Positions 61,031 to 64,000 of a DNA stretch of 64,000 nt are shown one piece after another; the stretch's first letter is position 1, and each line of letters begins with the position of its first letter. The translations under genes were made by a program, and so were the position numbers. The notes under the pieces were generated by a model, which made no database searches, was not told where the DNA came from, and saw only the letters and a program-made list of their open reading frames with translations. The stretch is from Lachnospiraceae bacterium (lineage in GTDB: Bacteria > Bacillota > Clostridia > Lachnospirales > Lachnospiraceae): contig SVFT01000001.1 in assembly GCA_015056735.1 (NCBI GenBank), forward strand, positions 124,001 through 188,000, given 5' to 3'.

Positions 61031-61316
61031 GGCAGCCAAAAAGTTTCACACAAATATGTCATACGACGAAATGACCAGGCATTCAAACGTGTCTCCGTTC
61101 TTTAAGCATCCGCCTTATCACATGACGGAGGTGAACACACGATTCAGTCGGATCCGGCACGAGTATCCGATCGGTGCAAAGCTGATGATCAGTGATGCGA
61201 ACGGATGCGAGGAAGAGGTCGTATCCGGGTATGAGATCCAGGCGGATCGGGTGTTGGTAGTATTTGACTCCGGCACACGGATCGACTACAGACGGATCGC
61301 ACAGATGATTGTTTAA
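61011..61316 (+). CDS. Phage hypothetical protein, 101 residues
   Basis: No family recognised. The C-terminal half looks like a small beta barrel (RHEYPIGAKLMISDANGCEE, DRVLVVFDSGTRIDYRRI). It overlaps the previous gene by 20 bp. Confidence 0.6.
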   Translation: MKSAKREAAKKFHTNMSYDEMTRHSNVSPFFKHPPYHMTEVNTRFSRIRHEYPIGAKLMISDANGCEEEVVSGYEIQADRVLVVFDSGTRIDYRRIAQMIV

Positions 61317-61323
61317 TACTAAA

Positions 61324-61365
61324 GCGGCGTGCTTAACCGGTGCGCCGCGGATATTTTTGTTTTTA
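61324..61365 (+). terminator. Terminator ending the early region
   Basis: GCGGCG, a 13-nt loop, CGCCGC, then GGATATTTTTGTTTTT. Confidence 0.8.
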
Positions 61366-61377
61366 GGGGAGGACACC

Positions 61378-61479
61378 ATGCAGGATATTAAGACAAAAAT
61401 ATTAACAGGGATGATCACAGCCGGACGCGGAGAGGATTACAGCATAAATATCTTCGAGAAATACGTGGCTGTGGCGTAA
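61378..61479 (+). CDS. Small phage protein, 33 residues
   Basis: ATG 61378 follows AGGGGAGGACACC, a strong ribosome site. The peptide includes TKILTGMITAGRGEDYSINI. No family recognised. Confidence 0.5.
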   Translation: MQDIKTKILTGMITAGRGEDYSINIFEKYVAVA

Positions 61480-61489
61480 AAGCATATTA

Positions 61490-61519
61490 TTGACAGTTGC
61501 TATTCCCACAAGTTATAAT
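61490..61519 (+). promoter_or_regulatory. Near-consensus promoter of the packaging genes
   Basis: TTGACA (61490-61495), 18-bp spacer, TATAAT (61514-61519). Both hexamers are consensus. A terminator begins about 20 nt after the expected transcription start. Confidence 0.85.
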
Positions 61520-61545
61520 ACACTTGAAATAACAACAGAGCCTTT

Positions 61546-61592
61546 GAGCCGAATATGTAGACACTGTCTATGTATCCGGCTCTTTTTGTTTT
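61546..61592 (+). terminator. Terminator directly downstream of the late promoter
   Basis: GAGCCG..TAGAC, ACT loop, GTCTA..CGGCTC followed by TTTTTGTTTT. It lies between the promoter and the first packaging gene, so read-through or antitermination is needed for late expression. An in-frame ATG (61570) falls inside its right arm. Confidence 0.8.
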
Positions 61593-61596
61593 GTGT

Positions 61597-62037
61597 ATGT
61601 ACGACATCCAACGTGCGCCGGAGTATGGCGCTATAGCAAGAAAGATCATAAGACATATACCGGAGCTGCGCTTTATTCGTGATGCGAAGATCCGGATCGC
61701 GTATTTGTCCTCTGACGAAGAGAAGCACCACGGTCCCAAGACGGTGTTTGCAGATTGCCGGAAAGTGGATCCGATTTATTCGCCCTGGTGTAAGTATGAC
61801 TTTCTGATCACGGTCTACGCACCGAACGTGGCTGACTTTACCGAGAACCAGATCAAGGTTCTTCTCTGGCATGAGCTGCTTCACGTGGGACTTGATGACA
61901 AGACGCTGGATCCGAAGTACATTGTCAATCCGCACGATATTGAGGAGTTTAGAGTGATCATGGATAGATTCGGAGTCGATTGGTCTGAACCCGGTAGAGA
62001 TCTGCCGGATATTCTGGAGAGTGATATGAGTGGCTAA
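61597..62037 (+). CDS. Putative phage metallopeptidase
   Basis: About 146 residues with an HExxH zinc motif in VLLWHELLHVGLD and the family segments RAPEYGAIARKIIRHIPEL, IAYLSSDEEKHHG and DFLITVYAPNVADF. This putative phage metallopeptidase family commonly sits just before the terminase. ATG 61597 matches the family start; ATG 61570, inside the terminator hairpin, is also in frame. Neither has a clear ribosome site. Confidence 0.78.
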   Translation: MYDIQRAPEYGAIARKIIRHIPELRFIRDAKIRIAYLSSDEEKHHGPKTVFADCRKVDPIYSPWCKYDFLITVYAPNVADFTENQIKVLLWHELLHVGLDDKTLDPKYIVNPHDIEEFRVIMDRFGVDWSEPGRDLPDILESDMSG

Positions 62038-63577
62038 TGAGAAAAACTTAAAACCATTCACGAAAGAGAACGCTGCTGAAATGGGACGCAGGGGCGGACC
62101 GATTGCTGCAAAAGCCAAGCATCGAAACAAGAACCTGCGTGAGACAGCTGCTATGATTGCATCACTCCCGCTTAACAATGTGGGACAGCGGAAGATTAGC
62201 AGGATGCTGTGTGATGTAGATCCGGATGATCGCGATATGATGACAGCGCTTGTGGCGGGTCAGTTCCAGGCGGCCATAAACGGAGACAGCAAAGCGGCGC
62301 GTTTTGTTCAGGAACTTTGCGATGCCGCAGGAAAGTCTGACTCAAAGAAGTACGAGCTCCCGGCGCGAGTGATCGGCAAGGCGTTTGTCGATATCAACAG
62401 ACATATCGAGCCGAACATCTCGTATGTCTTCGAGGGCGGTCGTGGTGGTCTGAAATCGTCATACATCGGTTTCAAGATCATCGAGCTATTAAAGAACCAT
62501 CCGCTTATACATGCATGTGTCACAAGACAGGTTGCAGGCACGCTGAAGGATTCCGTATACGCACAGCTGAAGTGGTGTATCAACCAGCTGGGGCTCATGG
62601 ATGAATTCGAATGCAAGGTATCACCGCTTGAGATTATCTACACGAAGACCAAGCAGACGATATACTTCCGCGGCCTTGACGATGAAACCAAGCTGAAGTC
62701 CATCAAGCCTGAGTTTGGCTATATCGGGATCCTGTGGAAAGAAGAGAAGGACCAGATGAAAGGGGCGGCGCAGGAGCGTTCCGTCAATCAGTCGGTTCTT
62801 CGTGGCGGTAATGAGGCGTATGACTTTAGCAGCTATAACCCGCCAAAGTCAAAATCGAACTGGGTAAACCGTGCGAAGCTTGAGCCGGATGATAAACGAG
62901 TAATACATACGTCCTGCTATTTGGATGCACCGGCAGAATGGCTTGGGCAGAAGTTCATAAGTGATGCTGAACACTTGAAAGAGATCAATCCCGAAGCCTA
63001 TGAGCATGAGTATCTGGGCATACCGAATGGCGATGGCGGTAATGTTTTCGAATATGTGGAGGTACGTGAGATCCCTGATGATGAGCTCGCAACCTTCGAC
63101 CGGATCTACCAGGGCGTTGACTGGGGATGGTATCCGGACCCGTTTGCGTTTATTCGGAGTTATTACAACCACAACACTGAAACGATTTATCTGATCGATG
63201 AGTATGGCGCCAACAAAGAAAAGAACGCCCAGACAGGTCAGTGGATCCTGAATCGCGGATATGATGATTACAAGATTATCTGCGACAGTGCCGAGAAGAA
63301 ATCCGTCAATGACTACATCGATCTTGGTCTTCCGGCGCAGGGCGCGATCAAGGGTCCCGGCTCTGTAGAGTATGGTATGAAATGGTTGCAGGGCAAGCAT
63401 ATCGTGATCGATCCTGCCAGAACGCCGAAGGCGTACAAGGAGATCACGGAATACGAGTATGAACGCGACAAAGACGGCAATGTTATTTCCGGATATCCGG
63501 ATGAAAATAACCACTTTATTGACGCCCTGCGGTACAGCTATGAGCCGTTATGGAGCAGGAGAGGGAGCAGCGCATAA
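62030..63577 (+). CDS. Phage terminase large subunit (PBSX type) with small-subunit-like N-terminus
   Basis: 515 residues from GTG 62030, after TCTGGAGAG. The first about 100 residues (FTKENAAEMGRRGGPIAAKA) resemble small terminase-associated or DUF5681-like proteins. The large subunit follows, with ATPase motif VFEGGRGGLKSSYIGF, GILWKEEKDQ as Walker B-like acidic segment, and nuclease residues in YQGVDWGWYPDPFAF, IICDSAEKKSVNDY and NNHFIDALRYSYE. It cuts and packages phage DNA. Confidence 0.9.
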   Translation: MANEKNLKPFTKENAAEMGRRGGPIAAKAKHRNKNLRETAAMIASLPLNNVGQRKISRMLCDVDPDDRDMMTALVAGQFQAAINGDSKAARFVQELCDAAGKSDSKKYELPARVIGKAFVDINRHIEPNISYVFEGGRGGLKSSYIGFKIIELLKNHPLIHACVTRQVAGTLKDSVYAQLKWCINQLGLMDEFECKVSPLEIIYTKTKQTIYFRGLDDETKLKSIKPEFGYIGILWKEEKDQMKGAAQERSVNQSVLRGGNEAYDFSSYNPPKSKSNWVNRAKLEPDDKRVIHTSCYLDAPAEWLGQKFISDAEHLKEINPEAYEHEYLGIPNGDGGNVFEYVEVREIPDDELATFDRIYQGVDWGWYPDPFAFIRSYYNHNTETIYLIDEYGANKEKNAQTGQWILNRGYDDYKIICDSAEKKSVNDYIDLGLPAQGAIKGPGSVEYGMKWLQGKHIVIDPARTPKAYKEITEYEYERDKDGNVISGYPDENNHFIDALRYSYEPLWSRRGSSA

Positions 63578-64000
63578 TGGGTATTGTTTCTTGGTTAAAA
63601 GGAGTGATAGGGAAAATGTTTGAGGGAGATGCTACGCGGGAATTTAATGCAACAGTGATCCATTCCGGGAAGATGGAAGCAGCGGTCAGAAGATGGGAAC
63701 AGATCTATGCAGGATCTCCCGACTGGCTTGACGAAGAAGATGGTGTGAAGACCATCAACTTCGCGAAGTCGATCACGGAAGAAACAGCCAGACTGACGAC
63801 GCTGGATATCGATGTGAACATCTCCGGATCTCCTCGTGCAGACTTCCTGCAGAAAGAACTTGACGCGCTGAAAGTGAAGTTCCGTGATTTTGTCGAACAG
63901 ATGACGATGGCCGGTACGATCGCGCTTAAACCGAATGGAATCGGTGTGGACTTTGTAACACCTGACAACTTTCTTATCACAGATATCGACGGCAATCGCA
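63577..64000 (+). CDS. Phage portal protein, 3'-truncated by the window edge
   Basis: ATG 63577 overlaps the terminase stop. 141 codons are visible. The segment NFAKSITEETARLTTLDIDV and the following QKELDALKVKFRDFVEQMT resemble N-termini of SPP1-type portal proteins, and the place right after the large terminase fits. The frame runs off the right end. Confidence 0.78.
   Translation, partial: MGIVSWLKGVIGKMFEGDATREFNATVIHSGKMEAAVRRWEQIYAGSPDWLDEEDGVKTINFAKSITEETARLTTLDIDVNISGSPRADFLQKELDALKVKFRDFVEQMTMAGTIALKPNGIGVDFVTPDNFLITDIDGNR

Larger units (their letters stand above)
45390..64000. mobile_element. Prophage, left part, continuing beyond the window
   Basis: Integrase at the edge, minus-strand lysogeny genes, a divergent repressor switch, then rightward early, replication/modification, SSB, terminase and portal genes form a typical tailed-phage order. 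Structural and lysis genes and the right attachment site are outside the window. Confidence 0.95.

Overview
The window is about 64 kb of a mid-GC Bacillota chromosome, most likely a Clostridia member of the Lachnospiraceae type. The reasons are the YesM/YesN two-component pair, T-box and TPP riboswitch control, ECF transporters, several PTS operons, Rpn-family putative transposases with EGR-repeat tails, and strong AGGAGG-type ribosome binding sites. The assignment is inferred from gene content; there is no rRNA or marker gene here.

Host part (1-45.4 kb). A truncated YesM-like kinase and a YesN-like regulator precede a cyclase-family hydrolase and a complete ribose-type ABC transporter (2.2-7.8 kb). 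An Rpn-type gene, a GNAT acetyltransferase and a KilA-N/XRE chimera follow. A self-contained cellobiose-type PTS operon (10.6-16.7 kb) carries its own Enzyme I and HPr, IIA, IIB, IIC, an RDD membrane protein and a PRD regulator. A TPP riboswitch then controls a thiamine salvage and uptake operon, thiW-thiM-thiE-thiD-thiT-tenA. Next come a DMT transporter, nanE with a PTS permease and an RpiR regulator, a BvgS-like hybrid kinase, a CAP-domain protein, nudC, ilvA on the minus strand, ilvB-ilvN-ilvC-ilvD, and a DUF815 ATPase. A T-box with a UGG (Trp) specifier leads a four-gene ECF transporter, read here as a tryptophan transporter (S, A, A', T). A LarA-like protein, a second Rpn copy and cutC close the host part.

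Prophage part (about 45.4-64 kb, running off the right end). A tyrosine integrase on the minus strand is followed by minus-strand lysogeny genes: a toxin-like cluster, a PemK/MazF-like protein, a small ImmA-like peptidase and a CI-like repressor. A divergent operator region leads into rightward early genes. These include an HUH-type replication initiator, an RNase H-fold protein, a shortened PAPS-reductase-family protein, a helicase-methyltransferase fusion, a broken cytosine methyltransferase, a DUF4406 protein, an HNH-like protein and SSB. A near-consensus promoter with an immediate terminator precedes the packaging genes (metallopeptidase, terminase, partial portal).

Most notable: a gene-free 439-nt stretch in the prophage (49842-50280) whose ends pair through a 16-bp helix and whose interior holds many hairpins, so a large phage ncRNA of the ROOL/GOLLD kind or a new class; a tRNA-like element with a non-canonical 84-nt middle (60046-60185); and a shared promoter plus tandem-hairpin leader placed in front of both Rpn genes and the KilA-N/XRE gene.
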